A program made the position numbers and the translations under genes. Shown in pieces: positions 1 to 9,396 of a DNA stretch of 16,803 bases. This DNA is from Betaproteobacteria bacterium. Lineage in GTDB: Bacteria > Pseudomonadota > Gammaproteobacteria > Burkholderiales > Burkholderiaceae. Below the pieces are notes generated by a model. That model saw only the letters and a list, made by a program, of their open reading frames with translations. It was not told where the DNA came from and ran no database searches. Numbering within the stretch: the first letter of the stretch is position 1; each line of letters opens with the position of its first letter. The stretch covers positions 1 through 16,803 of the forward strand of contig JAGWXN010000038.1 in assembly GCA_018969885.1 (NCBI GenBank), written 5' to 3'.

Positions 1-9
1 ACGCCCTCC

Positions 10-3000
10 ATGAATCTGTCGCGCCTGTTCATTCTGCGGCCGGTAGCGACCACGCTGCTGATGGTGGCCGTATTGATCGCGGGCGCCCTGGCCTGGCGAA
101 TGCTGCCGGTCTCTGCGCTACCCGAGGTGGACTTCCCCACCATCCAGGTCACCACGCTCCACCCCGGCGCCGGCCCCGATGTGATGACCTCCTCGGTCAC
201 CGCGCCGCTTGAGCGCCAGTTCGGCCAGATGCCCGGCCTCGCCCAGATGTCATCCATCAGTTCGGGCGGGGCCTCGGTCATCACGCTCCGGTTCCTGCTC
301 AACCTGCCGCTCGAAGTGGCTGAGCAGCAGGTGCAGGCGGCGATCAACGCCGCGAGCAACCTGCTCCCCACCGACCTCCCCATGCCGCCGATTTACCGCA
401 AGTTCAATCCGGCCGACGCGCCTATCCTGACGCTTGCGCTCAGTTCGCCGTCCCTCGCACCCATCCGACTCAACGATCTGGTGGAAAACCGGCTTGCGCC
501 CAAGCTGTCGCAGGTGGCGGGGGTGGGCGTGGTGTCGATTTCCGGGGGCTTGCGGCCTGCCATTCGAATCCAGATCAATCCGAATGCGCTCGCCGCGGCA
601 AAACTGTCGTCGGATGATATTCGTGCTGCAATTGCGGCGGCCAATGTCAACCAGCCCAAGGGAAGCTTCGACGGCCCTGCCCAGGCCTCCACCATCGACG
701 CGAACGATCAGATCCGTTCAGCGCCGGAATACTCACGGCTGATCCTCGCCTGGCGAAACGGCAATGCGCTACGACTGGGCGATGTTGCCGATGTGGTGGA
801 AGACGCAGAGAACATCCGGCTGGCGGCATGGGCCGACCGCACCCCAGCGGTGATTCTCAATATTCATCGCCAGCCGGGCGCGAATGTGATTGAGACCGTT
901 GACCGGGTTCGCGCGCTCCTGCCCCGACTGCAATCCACGCTCCCCGCTTCCACCGATCTGCAGATTCTCACCGACCGCACCGTCACGATTCGTGCTTCGG
1001 TGCGCGACACGCTGGGCGAGTTGCTGCTTGCTGTTGGGCTGGTGGTCGCCGTGATCTTTGTTTTCCTCCGTAGTGCGACCGCCACCATGATTCCGAGCGT
1101 GGCGGTGCCGCTGTCTCTGGTTGGCACCTTCGCAGTCATGCATCTCACCGGCTTTTCGGTCAATACGCTTACCCTGATGGCGCTCACCATCGCAACGGGG
1201 TTCGTGGTCGACGATGCCATCGTCATGATCGAAAACATCGCACGCCATGTGGAACGCGGCATGGCGCCGCTTGCGGCCGCGCTTCAGGGCGCACGCGAGA
1301 TCGGCTTCACCATCATTTCGCTCACCGTGTCCCTCATCGCCGTACTGATCCCACTCCTCTTCATGGGTGATGTGGTGGGCCGACTATTCCATGAATTTGC
1401 GATCACGCTCGCAGTCGCCATTCTCATTTCGGCAGTGGTATCGCTCACCCTCACGCCCATGCTCTGCGCGCGGCTCCTGCGTGCCAGCCACGAAAGCGAC
1501 CACAGCGCGCTTTACCGGGTCACCGGACGATTCTTCGACGCACTGATTGCCGGCTACGGTCGTCTGCTTGACCGTGTGCTCGCGCACCGCACCCTTACGC
1601 TCGCTGTTTTTGTGGCGACCGTAGCCGCCACGGGTGCGCTGTATTTTGCGGTACCCAAGGGCTTTTTCCCGGTGCAGGACACCGGACTCCTGCAGGCCAC
1701 CACCGAGGCCACGCAGGCTACATCGTTTTCAGCCATGGCCGAGCGTCAGCGGCAACTCGCCGAGATCGTGCTCGCCGACCCGGCAGTTCAAAGCCTGTCC
1801 TCGTTCATCGGTATCGACGGTGCCAACACCACACTCAACACCGGCCGGATGCTGATCAGCCTCAAGCCGAGGCAAGACCGGAGCGGCGCCTCGGTGGGCG
1901 ACATCATCCGACGGATCACGGACGCGAGCCGCGCAGTCGCTGGCGTAACGCTTTATCTTCAGCCGGTTCAGGACCTGACGACCGAGGAGCGGGTATCACG
2001 TACCCAGTACCAGTTGCTGATGTCCTCGCCCGATGACTCGGCGCTTCGCGCCGGCGCGCAAAAACTCCTCGAACGTCTTCAGGCGCGACGCGAACTCGCG
2101 GATGTGGCCACCGACCTGCTGGACCGGGGCCTGCGCGCTTATGTGGAGATTGACCGGGCAGCCGCCGCTCGCCTCGGAGTGAGCGTGGCAGGCATCGATA
2201 GCGCGCTTTATAACGCCTTCGGTCAGCGCCTGATCTCCACCATGTTCACGCAGTCGAATCAGTATCGCGTCGTGATCGAGGTGGCGCCGCGTCATCGTGT
2301 GGGACTCGAAGCGCTTTCGCAGCTCCAGGTTGCTTCCACTGCCGGCGCGCCCGTGCCGCTGTCAGCGGTCGCCCGAATTGTCGAGCGCCCGGGGCTGCTC
2401 GCGATCAACCATGTCGGCCAGTTCCCGGCCGTGACCGTGTCATTCAATACGGCGCCGGGGGTCTCGCTCGGCGCAGCAGTGGGCGCGATTCGCGAGGAGA
2501 TCGCCCGTGCAGAGTTACCAGCCAGCATTGAAACCGGTTTCCAGGGCGCCGCACTTGCCTTCCAGGCATCGCTCTCCGACACGCTGTGGCTGATTCTCGC
2601 CGCGATCATCACGATGTACATCGTGCTCGGTGTGCTCTACGAGAGTTTCATTCATCCGGTGACGATTCTGTCGACCCTGCCTTCCGCTGCGCTGGGCGCA
2701 CTCGCAGCGCTGCTCATGACCCAACTCGACCTGGACATCATCGCGGTGATCGGCATCATTCTGCTGATCGGAATCGTCAAGAAAAACGCGATCATGATGA
2801 TCGACTTCGCGCTGGAGGCCGAGCGCGAGGAGGGGCTATCGCCGCACGATGCGATCCGCCAGGCGTGTCTGCTGCGCTTTCGGCCCATTCTCATGACCAC
2901 GCTGGCAGCACTCCTTGGCGCGCTCCCGCTCATGCTGGGCGACGGCTGGGGCAGCGAACTGCGCCACCCGCTGGGCGTCACCATGGTGGGCGGCCTGATC

Positions 3001-3099
3001 GTGAGTCAGCTTCTGACGCTCTTCACCACGCCGGTCATCTATCTTGAGTTCGCCTCGTTCGCTGCGCCCGGCGCCACCCCTGACAAGGCGCAGGGTTAA
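10..3099 (+). CDS. mdtB: MdtB-type RND multidrug efflux permease
   Basis: Inner-membrane proton/drug antiporter of the HAE-RND family, one of the two non-identical permeases of an MdtABC-type pump that exports toxic compounds from periplasm or inner membrane through an outer-membrane channel. At 1029 aa it has the normal family length. The N-terminus ([11 protein letters not shown], then [16 protein letters not shown]) and stretches such as [11 protein letters not shown] and [15 protein letters not shown] closely match E. coli MdtB as I recall it. Proton-relay residues are present: Asp401-Asp402 in TM4 and Lys925 in TM10 ([14 protein letters not shown]). Two large periplasmic loops follow TM1 and TM7, as expected. 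The ATG at 10 gives the MdtB-like N-terminus. A TGA at 11-13 in another frame is compatible with an upstream mdtA ending in an ATGA overlap just off the left edge. mdtC starts 2 bases after the stop. No regulator (for example BaeSR) is visible. Confidence 0.95.
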   Translation: MNLSRLFILRPVATTLLMVAVLIAGALAWRMLPVSALPEVDFPTIQVTTLHPGAGPDVMTSSVTAPLERQFGQMPGLAQMSSISSGGASVITLRFLLNLPLEVAEQQVQAAINAASNLLPTDLPMPPIYRKFNPADAPILTLALSSPSLAPIRLNDLVENRLAPKLSQVAGVGVVSISGGLRPAIRIQINPNALAAAKLSSDDIRAAIAAANVNQPKGSFDGPAQASTIDANDQIRSAPEYSRLILAWRNGNALRLGDVADVVEDAENIRLAAWADRTPAVILNIHRQPGANVIETVDRVRALLPRLQSTLPASTDLQILTDRTVTIRASVRDTLGELLLAVGLVVAVIFVFLRSATATMIPSVAVPLSLVGTFAVMHLTGFSVNTLTLMALTIATGFVVDDAIVMIENIARHVERGMAPLAAALQGAREIGFTIISLTVSLIAVLIPLLFMGDVVGRLFHEFAITLAVAILISAVVSLTLTPMLCARLLRASHESDHSALYRVTGRFFDALIAGYGRLLDRVLAHRTLTLAVFVATVAATGALYFAVPKGFFPVQDTGLLQATTEATQATSFSAMAERQRQLAEIVLADPAVQSLSSFIGIDGANTTLNTGRMLISLKPRQDRSGASVGDIIRRITDASRAVAGVTLYLQPVQDLTTEERVSRTQYQLLMSSPDDSALRAGAQKLLERLQARRELADVATDLLDRGLRAYVEIDRAAAARLGVSVAGIDSALYNAFGQRLISTMFTQSNQYRVVIEVAPRHRVGLEALSQLQVASTAGAPVPLSAVARIVERPGLLAINHVGQFPAVTVSFNTAPGVSLGAAVGAIREEIARAELPASIETGFQGAALAFQASLSDTLWLILAAIITMYIVLGVLYESFIHPVTILSTLPSAALGALAALLMTQLDLDIIAVIGIILLIGIVKKNAIMMIDFALEAEREEGLSPHDAIRQACLLRFRPILMTTLAALLGALPLMLGDGWGSELRHPLGVTMVGGLIVSQLLTLFTTPVIYLEFASFAAPGATPDKAQG

Positions 3100-3101
3100 C
3101 C

Positions 3102-6100
3102 ATGTTTTCCCCCGCCAATCCGTTCGCGCTCTTCATTCATCGACCGGTGGCCACCACGCTGCTCACCATCGGCATTGCGCTGGCTGGATGGCTGGCCTGG
3201 TTGTCACTACCCATCGCGCCGCTACCGCGAGTGGACTTTCCCACCATCTCGGTCTCGGCATCCCTGCCTGGCGCAAGCCCCGAGACCATGGCGCGGAGCG
3301 TGGCCGCGCCCCTTGAGCGCACGCTGGGTGCGATTGCCGGCGTCACCGAAATCACCTCAAGTTCCTCCCTGGGCAGCACCCGGGTGACGGTGCAGTTCGA
3401 ACTCAAGCGCGATATCAACGCCGCCGCACGCGAGGTCCAGGCGGCGATCAACGCCGCGCGCACGCTGCTCCCCACCGATATGCCGTCGAATCCGTCTTAC
3501 CGGAAGGTCAACCCGGCAGATGCGCCGATCATGATTCTCGCGCTCACCTCGGCCACCCTGTCGCGCGGGCAGATGTATGACGCGGCATCCACGGTACTCG
3601 CGCAGCGTCTCGCCCAGGTCGACGGCATCGGCAATGTGGTGATCGGGGGTGGTGCGCTGCCGGCAGTGCGCATCCAGGCGGACCCCAACCGCCTGGCTGC
3701 CACCGGCCTATCGCTTGAGGACATCCGGCTGACGGTGATCGCCGCCAATGGCAACCGTCCCAAGGGCATGATCGAGGATGCCACTCGCCAGTGGCAGGTC
3801 GACGCCAACGATCAGGCCAAGACCGCAGCCGACTATGCGCCGCTGATCGTGCGCTGGCGGGGCGGCAACGCAGTGCGCCTTCAGGACGTGGCAGGCGTCA
3901 CCGACTCGGTGCAGGACCTGCGCAACTACGGTGTGGCCGATGGCCGGCCCGCCGTGGTGCTCATGCTCTACAAGCAGCCCGATGCCAACATCATCGAGGC
4001 GGTGGATCGGGTGCGCGCGTTGATTCCGTGGCTACAGGCCTCGATCCCTGCCGCGATCGACCTCAAGGTGGTCTCCGATCGTTCGCCCACTATCCGCGCC
4101 TCGCTTCGCGAGATGCAGCGCACCCTGATGATTTCGATCGCACTGGTGTTCGTGGTGGTGTTTCTGTTCCTGAGAAGCCTTCGCGCAACGATCATTCCCA
4201 GCATCGCGGTCCCGGTATCGCTCGCTGGCACCTTCGTGATCATGCAGTGGGCAGGGCTCAGCCTCAACAACATCTCGCTGATGGCACTGATCGTGGCCAC
4301 CGGCTTTGTGGTGGATGACGCCATCGTGGTGCTCGAGAACATCGCCCGGCAAATCGAGCGGGGCCGAAGCGTCCTCGAGGCAAGCCTCGTGGGCGTGAGG
4401 GAGGTCGCCTTTACCGTGGTCTCGATCAGCGTCTCGCTGGTCGCAGTCTTCATCCCGATTTTGCTGATGGGCGGCATCATCGGCCGGCTGTTTCGCGAAT
4501 TCGCAATCGTGATGACGGCGGCTATCTTCGTTTCGATGCTGATCTCGCTCAGCACCACCCCCATGATGTGCGCGATTCTGCTCAAGCCCCGCCCTCCCCG
4601 GCGCCCGCGGGGCCGGCTCGCGCGGTGGCTGCGTCTGCCGGTGACGCTCGCAGTGCGGAGCTATCACCGGTCGCTTGCCTGGGCGCTGCGCTACCAACCC
4701 CTGGTGCTCGCCGCGCTTGTGGGCGTCATCGCTTTCAACATTCACCTTTATTCCACCATCTCCAAGGGCTTCTTCCCGCAGCAGGACACCGGCCGGATCG
4801 TTGGCTTTATCCGCGCCGACCAGGCCTCCTCGTTTCAGGCCATGCAGAGCCGGCTTGATCGCTTCATCGAGATTGTCCGCGCCGACCCGGCGGTGGAGTC
4901 GGTCACAGGTTTCACAGGCGGCGGCACACGCAACTCGGCGCAGATGTTCATTGCCCTGAAACCGCTCGCCGAGCGTCAGGTGTCGGCCGACCGCGTCGTG
5001 GCGAGGCTTCGTGGGCGCCTGGCTCGCGAACCCGGTGCCACGCTTTTCATGGTGCCGGTTCAGGACATCCGGGTCGGCGGCCGTCAGGCTAGCTCCCAGT
5101 ATCAGTTCACGCTACAGGCCGATGAGCTCGAAGTGCTTCGCGAGTGGGAGCCCCGGGTCCGCCGCGCCTTTGGCCGGCTACCTGAGCTGGTGGACATTGA
5201 CAGCGACGTACAGGATCGGGGCCGACAGACCGCGCTGGTACTCGATCGCGATGCGATCGCACGTCTGGGTCTGTCGGTTCGCGCAATCGATGCCACGCTT
5301 AACAATGCCTTCGGTCAGCGCCAGGTGGGGGTGATCTACAACCCGCTCAACCAGTATCGCGTAGTGCTGGAACTTGCGCCTGAATTTACGCAGAGCCCGG
5401 AGACCCTCAAGTCACTGATCTTCATTTCGAGCACCGGCGAGCGGATTCCGCTTACCGATTTCGCCCGGATCGAAGAATCGGCCGCACCGCTGTCGGTGTC
5501 GCATCAGTCGGGTACGCCGGCATCAACCATCAGCTTCAATCTCGCACCGGGGGTGTCGCTGTCGCAGGCGAATGAAGCGATTCGCGACGCCATGCTCACC
5601 CTGGGCGCACCCGCCTCGATCCGCGGCACCCTGCAGGGGACCGCGCGTGCGTTTGCCCAATCGCTCGACAATCAGCCGGTGCTGATTCTGGCCGCGATCA
5701 TCGCCATCTATCTGGTGCTCGGCATTCTGTATGAAAGCTTCATCCATCCGATCACGATCCTCTCGACGCTACCCTCGGCTGGTGTGGGCGCGCTGCTCGC
5801 CCTGAAATGGTTCAATACCGAGTTCTCTGTGATCGCGCTGATCGGCGTCATTCTGCTGATCGGCATCGTGAAGAAAAACGCCATCATCATGATCGACTTC
5901 GCCATCTCGCGGCAGCGCCGCTCGCACCTGGGCCCAGGCGCCGCCATGTATGCGGCCGCCCGCACACGACTGCGGCCCATCATGATGACCACGGCAGCCG
6001 CGCTTTGCGGCGCCATTCCGCTCGCCATCGGCACGGGCGACGGTGCGGAACTCAGGCAGCCGCTGGGCATTTCAGTGCTGGGCGGGCTGGTGCTGAGCCA

Positions 6101-6269
6101 GGTGCTCACGCTCTACACCACGCCCGTGGTGTACGTGGGCATCGATCGGCTGCGTATCGCTGCCGGCCGCTTTGCCGCACACATGGCCGCACGCATGGCG
6201 GCCATGCGGCCGAGCGCCCGCCCTCGTGCCCCGGAGCCCAGCGCGGCGGAGAAGCCTCATGCGTTGTGA
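3102..6269 (+). CDS. mdtC: MdtC-type RND multidrug efflux permease
   Basis: Second RND permease of the MdtABC-type pump. In E. coli, MdtB and MdtC assemble as a mixed trimer, and the two adjacent but different permeases here predict the same. The 1055-aa protein carries MdtC signature stretches: [14 protein letters not shown] at the N-terminus, SASLPGASPETMA, TSSSSLGSTRVTVQF, QDIRVGGRQASSQYQ and NNAFGQRQVGVIY. Asp405-Asp406 (TM4) and Lys925 (TM10, [14 protein letters not shown]) form the proton relay. An arginine/proline-rich cytoplasmic linker lies near residues 494-515, and the Ala/Arg/Pro-rich tail of about 40 residues is longer than in E. coli. Only 2 bases separate it from mdtB and no strong ribosome-binding site is visible, so translational coupling is likely. 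Its last 11 bases overlap the next gene's start. Assignment to MdtC rather than MdtB rests on these motifs and gene order. Confidence 0.95.
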   Translation: MFSPANPFALFIHRPVATTLLTIGIALAGWLAWLSLPIAPLPRVDFPTISVSASLPGASPETMARSVAAPLERTLGAIAGVTEITSSSSLGSTRVTVQFELKRDINAAAREVQAAINAARTLLPTDMPSNPSYRKVNPADAPIMILALTSATLSRGQMYDAASTVLAQRLAQVDGIGNVVIGGGALPAVRIQADPNRLAATGLSLEDIRLTVIAANGNRPKGMIEDATRQWQVDANDQAKTAADYAPLIVRWRGGNAVRLQDVAGVTDSVQDLRNYGVADGRPAVVLMLYKQPDANIIEAVDRVRALIPWLQASIPAAIDLKVVSDRSPTIRASLREMQRTLMISIALVFVVVFLFLRSLRATIIPSIAVPVSLAGTFVIMQWAGLSLNNISLMALIVATGFVVDDAIVVLENIARQIERGRSVLEASLVGVREVAFTVVSISVSLVAVFIPILLMGGIIGRLFREFAIVMTAAIFVSMLISLSTTPMMCAILLKPRPPRRPRGRLARWLRLPVTLAVRSYHRSLAWALRYQPLVLAALVGVIAFNIHLYSTISKGFFPQQDTGRIVGFIRADQASSFQAMQSRLDRFIEIVRADPAVESVTGFTGGGTRNSAQMFIALKPLAERQVSADRVVARLRGRLAREPGATLFMVPVQDIRVGGRQASSQYQFTLQADELEVLREWEPRVRRAFGRLPELVDIDSDVQDRGRQTALVLDRDAIARLGLSVRAIDATLNNAFGQRQVGVIYNPLNQYRVVLELAPEFTQSPETLKSLIFISSTGERIPLTDFARIEESAAPLSVSHQSGTPASTISFNLAPGVSLSQANEAIRDAMLTLGAPASIRGTLQGTARAFAQSLDNQPVLILAAIIAIYLVLGILYESFIHPITILSTLPSAGVGALLALKWFNTEFSVIALIGVILLIGIVKKNAIIMIDFAISRQRRSHLGPGAAMYAAARTRLRPIMMTTAAALCGAIPLAIGTGDGAELRQPLGISVLGGLVLSQVLTLYTTPVVYVGIDRLRIAAGRFAAHMAARMAAMRPSARPRAPEPSAAEKPHAL

Positions 6270-7710
6270 TCACACAAACGACCACCGCGTGTTTCAGGTG
6301 ACAGTCACCCGTCGTCTGCGCGTGACGCGCGGGGCGTTAGTCCTGCTCGCCCTGGGTTGCCTGGCAGGCTGTGGGCTCACCACGCCCCCGCCCCTCAGCG
6401 CCCCGCACCCGCTTCGTGAATTGCCTGCAGATTTCCGGCATGCGGCACTACTCAAGCCTGCGGCGGATCGCGTCGCCGTTGCGCGCAACTGGTGGACCCT
6501 CTACGGAGACGATGCGCTCAACGCGCTCCAGCAGCGGCTCCCCGACGGTAACCAGAATCTGGCTGCCAGCGTCGCCCAGGTGCGGATCGCGCAGGCCGCT
6601 ATCGATGCCAGCCGGGCAGCGCTCTTCCCTGGTGCGGGCGTCGGCCTCTCCGCCACTCGGAACGACAGCGGCACCACCTCGATCGGTCCCTCCTTGTCGG
6701 TCAACTGGGAGCTGGATCTTTTTGGCCGACTGAGCCAGCAGGTGGACGTCGCACGGGCTCGGCTGGAAGCAAGCGAATTCGATCTCGAGGCGCTTCGGCT
6801 GTCGCTACAGGCCACGCTCACACAAACCTGGATCTCTCTTCGCGCCGTGCAAACGCAGTCAGCGCTTCTCGACGATACGGTCCAGGCCTACCAGCGCTCG
6901 CTTCAGATGACCCAGGATCGCTACCGAGTGGGGATTGTGCCGGCCACCGACGTTGCTCAGGCCCAGACACAGCTGAAGAGCGCCCAGGCGCAGGTCGCAG
7001 AACTGTCAGGTAGCCGCGCGCTGCTGGAGAACGCGCTCGCAGTGCTGGTCGGTGAGATGCCCGCCGCAGTCAGCGTGAGCGCCGCCCGGGGCCTGCCTGA
7101 GCCGCCCGAGGTGCCCCTGCAGCTGCCCGCCGAGTTGCTGCGCCGTCGGCCTGATATTGCCGCGGCCGAAAAGCGCGCCGTGGCAGCGGCCGCGCAGGTG
7201 GGCGTCGCGGCCACCGCTTTTTTTCCGACCCTCACGCTGGGGGCGAACAGCACTCTGCGCGCGAGCACACTTGCTGACCTGATCGCCGTGCCACCCCTCG
7301 CGTGGACGATCGGCCCCAGCCTCGCCCTCGCCGCCTTCGATGGCGGTGCACGCCGAGCGGCGGTCGACAGCGCACGCGCCACGCTCGAGCAGGCTTCCGC
7401 GCAATATCGGCAGACAGTGCTCTCGGCCATGCAGGAGGTGGAGGACAACCTTGCACTCAACGCTGCGCTCAGGCGACAGACCGAGCTCCTCGCTGAATCG
7501 CTGATCGAGGCACGCCGCGCGCTCGAACTCACGCTCAACCAGTATCGCGCAGGCACGGTCAGCTATCTGAACGTGGTGGCGGCGCAGACCACCGCTTTGT
7601 CCGTCGAACGAAGCCTGCTTGATGCGCGAAGCCGCAGGCTGACCGCCACCAACCAGCTGCTGAAAAATCTCGCGGGCGGCTGGGGACGACCAGGAACCTT
7701 TTCCCCATGA
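6259..7710 (+). CDS. Outer-membrane efflux lipoprotein, NodT/OprM type
   Basis: TolC-like outer-membrane channel that should form the exit duct of the MdtBC pump. The predicted protein is 483 aa. A short basic N-terminus and hydrophobic segment end in a lipobox (LAGC, lipidated Cys38), then an OprM-like start with PHPLRELPADF. Two outer-membrane-efflux-protein repeats follow, rich in long amphipathic helices. The first includes WELDLFGRLSQQVDVARARL; the second begins after LRRRPDIAAAEKR and includes the FFPTLTLGANS strand and NQYRAGTVSYLNVVAAQTTAL. The reading frame is open from an ATG at 6172, but the ATG at 6259 is preferred: GGAGAAG lies 4 bases before it and it gives a normal lipoprotein signal. 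In-frame GTG codons at 6289 and 6298 remain possible starts. Unlike E. coli, where MdtABC borrows the separately encoded TolC, the channel is encoded in the operon, a common arrangement in betaproteobacteria. Confidence 0.92.
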   Translation: MRCDHTNDHRVFQVTVTRRLRVTRGALVLLALGCLAGCGLTTPPPLSAPHPLRELPADFRHAALLKPAADRVAVARNWWTLYGDDALNALQQRLPDGNQNLAASVAQVRIAQAAIDASRAALFPGAGVGLSATRNDSGTTSIGPSLSVNWELDLFGRLSQQVDVARARLEASEFDLEALRLSLQATLTQTWISLRAVQTQSALLDDTVQAYQRSLQMTQDRYRVGIVPATDVAQAQTQLKSAQAQVAELSGSRALLENALAVLVGEMPAAVSVSAARGLPEPPEVPLQLPAELLRRRPDIAAAEKRAVAAAAQVGVAATAFFPTLTLGANSTLRASTLADLIAVPPLAWTIGPSLALAAFDGGARRAAVDSARATLEQASAQYRQTVLSAMQEVEDNLALNAALRRQTELLAESLIEARRALELTLNQYRAGTVSYLNVVAAQTTALSVERSLLDARSRRLTATNQLLKNLAGGWGRPGTFSP

Positions 7711-9365
7711 GCACTGATACCCGCTCTGCTTCAACAATCGCCTGGCTTGGCGTCGCCGAGGGTGCAGCGCTGATCCGTGCGCGTGAACTCTCGCCGGTTG
7801 ACTGGACGCGAGCGCTTCTCGAACGCATCGAAGGCTCAGGCCAGCCGATCGACGCATTCCTTCATGTTGCAGCCGATTCGGCGCTCGCCCGCGCGCAGGC
7901 GGCCGAGGATCAGCTTGCGGCCGGTCACGACCTGGGGCCGCTCCATGGCGTTCCCTGCGCGATCAAGGACATCATTGCCACCGCCGACATGCCCACCACG
8001 GCGCACTCCAGGCTCCTGATCGGGCATCAGCCCGCGGCCGATGCCACCATCGTGAGCAGGCTCCGACAGGCGGGAGCGGTGCTGCTGGGAAAGACGGCCA
8101 CGCATGAATTCGCACACGGCGGCCCCTCCACGGATCTGCCCTGGCCGCCCGCGCGAAATCCTTGGAATCTGGCGCACTTCAGTGGCGGCTCAAGCAGCGG
8201 TTCCGGCGCAGCGCTCGCGGGCGGCCTCGCCCCCGCCGCGCTGGGGACCGACACCGGCGGGTCGATCCGGATTCCGGCGGGACTGTGCGGTGTCACGGGA
8301 CTGAAACCCACCTACGGGCGCGTCAGCCGGTCTGGAATCTATGCGCTTTCACCGGCCCTCGATACGGCAGGCCCCATGGCGCGCAGCGCACACGACTGCG
8401 CCCTCCTGCTGCAAGCCATCGCCGGACATGATCCGGGCGATCCCGCCAGCGCGCGCGCGCCCGTCGTCGATTTCGCCGCGGCGCTGGTGGGGCATCTGAA
8501 AGATATTCGCATTGGCGTTCCACGCCACTTTTTCGAGTCCGACCTGCGGGCCCACCCGGAGGCGGCTGCCGCACTGGCCCGCGCACTCGACGTCCTCAGC
8601 AATCTGGGGGCCCGTATCGAACCCGTCACGCTTTCCCCCATGATGGACTATGGCGATGTCCGGGTGCTGATCCAGGAAGCGGAAGCGTTCGCCATTTATC
8701 ACTCGGTCCTGCGCGAGGATGCGGGCCGGTTCGGGCAGGACTTCCTCGGCCGCGTGCTGCCGGGCTGTCTGGTGCCTGCCTTCGCACAGTCCCAGGCCCA
8801 CCGCAAACGGCGAATGCTGGTTGAGCAGATGGCCCGCGTGCTGCAATCGGTCGATGCGCTGGTCACAGTCGGCTCGGGCCCCGCCCCGCGCTTTGATGCG
8901 CGCGAAACGCACGGTTTTCTCTACGGGCTCTGGAGCGACAAGCCCAATCTGCTTGCGCCTTTTTCAGTGACGGGTTTCCCCACGCTATCGGTGTGCAATG
9001 GCTTCGCCACCAACGGCTTACCCACCTCGATGCAGATCGCGGGCCGCGCCTGGGACGATGCCACCGTGCTGCGAATCGGCGATGCCTTTCAGCGAGTCAC
9101 CGACTGGCACCAGCGCCATCCCTCAGACCCAGTCAACCCGGGGCCTGTGAGCCTCGCGCCTCCCGAGCCCGCAGAAGCCGTGGACGCACCGACCATTGCC
9201 TGGGCCGATGCATGCATTGCTCACGCCGATCTCAGACTCACCCCTGCGCAACGCTCGCTCGTGCTGCAGGCAGCGCCTCGCGTCAAGCGCATGATCGCGC
9301 GATTGGGTTCACTGGCAGACCGCAGTATCGAACCGGCTGCGGTATTCCGGCTGGATCAGGCGTAA
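7707..9365 (+). CDS. Amidase-signature hydrolase with AtzG/GatC-like C-terminal extension
   Basis: Amidase-signature enzyme (GatA, AtzE, AtzF and FAAH relatives) hydrolysing a carboxamide or similar C-N bond in the cytoplasm; substrate unknown. The Ser-cisSer-Lys triad is intact: Lys87 (AIKDII), Ser162 (SGGSSSGSG) and nucleophile Ser186 (GTDTGGSIRIP), with the 24-residue Ser-Ser spacing of the family. At 552 aa it is longer than the usual 450-480. After a Pro-rich linker near residues 470-495, residues about 497-552 form a separate helical module with RLTPAQRSLVLQ and a final IEPAAVF, resembling the small AtzG (DUF4089) subunit that partners AtzE; this is from memory. The ATG overlaps the previous stop as ATGA, with AGGAA at 7692-7696, so it is probably co-translated with the pump. 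Amidase fold is certain; substrate and fusion interpretation are inference. Confidence 0.9.
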   Translation: MSTDTRSASTIAWLGVAEGAALIRARELSPVDWTRALLERIEGSGQPIDAFLHVAADSALARAQAAEDQLAAGHDLGPLHGVPCAIKDIIATADMPTTAHSRLLIGHQPAADATIVSRLRQAGAVLLGKTATHEFAHGGPSTDLPWPPARNPWNLAHFSGGSSSGSGAALAGGLAPAALGTDTGGSIRIPAGLCGVTGLKPTYGRVSRSGIYALSPALDTAGPMARSAHDCALLLQAIAGHDPGDPASARAPVVDFAAALVGHLKDIRIGVPRHFFESDLRAHPEAAAALARALDVLSNLGARIEPVTLSPMMDYGDVRVLIQEAEAFAIYHSVLREDAGRFGQDFLGRVLPGCLVPAFAQSQAHRKRRMLVEQMARVLQSVDALVTVGSGPAPRFDARETHGFLYGLWSDKPNLLAPFSVTGFPTLSVCNGFATNGLPTSMQIAGRAWDDATVLRIGDAFQRVTDWHQRHPSDPVNPGPVSLAPPEPAEAVDAPTIAWADACIAHADLRLTPAQRSLVLQAAPRVKRMIARLGSLADRSIEPAAVFRLDQA

Positions 9366-9396
9366 GACGGGTTCACGCATCGGCCAGCTGTCGCGT

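Noticed and set aside
1..13. Possible tail of an upstream mdtA gene (frame ending in TGA at 11-13, overlapping the mdtB ATG).
   Set aside because: Only three sense codons are in the window; gene order makes it plausible but there is nothing to identify.
769..1262. Two overlapping minus-strand open frames inside mdtB.
   Set aside because: Antisense to conserved transmembrane coding sequence, low-complexity composition and no start signal.
4032..4745. Long minus-strand open frame of 237 codons inside mdtC.
   Set aside because: His/Arg/Asp-rich composition with no recognisable motif, lying antisense to a clearly conserved permease; a by-product of high GC.
6172..6258. Upstream extension of the outer-membrane channel gene to an ATG at 6172.
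   Set aside because: It would overlap mdtC by 98 bases and bury the lipoprotein signal behind 29 Arg/Pro-rich residues; the ATG at 6259 has a ribosome-binding site.
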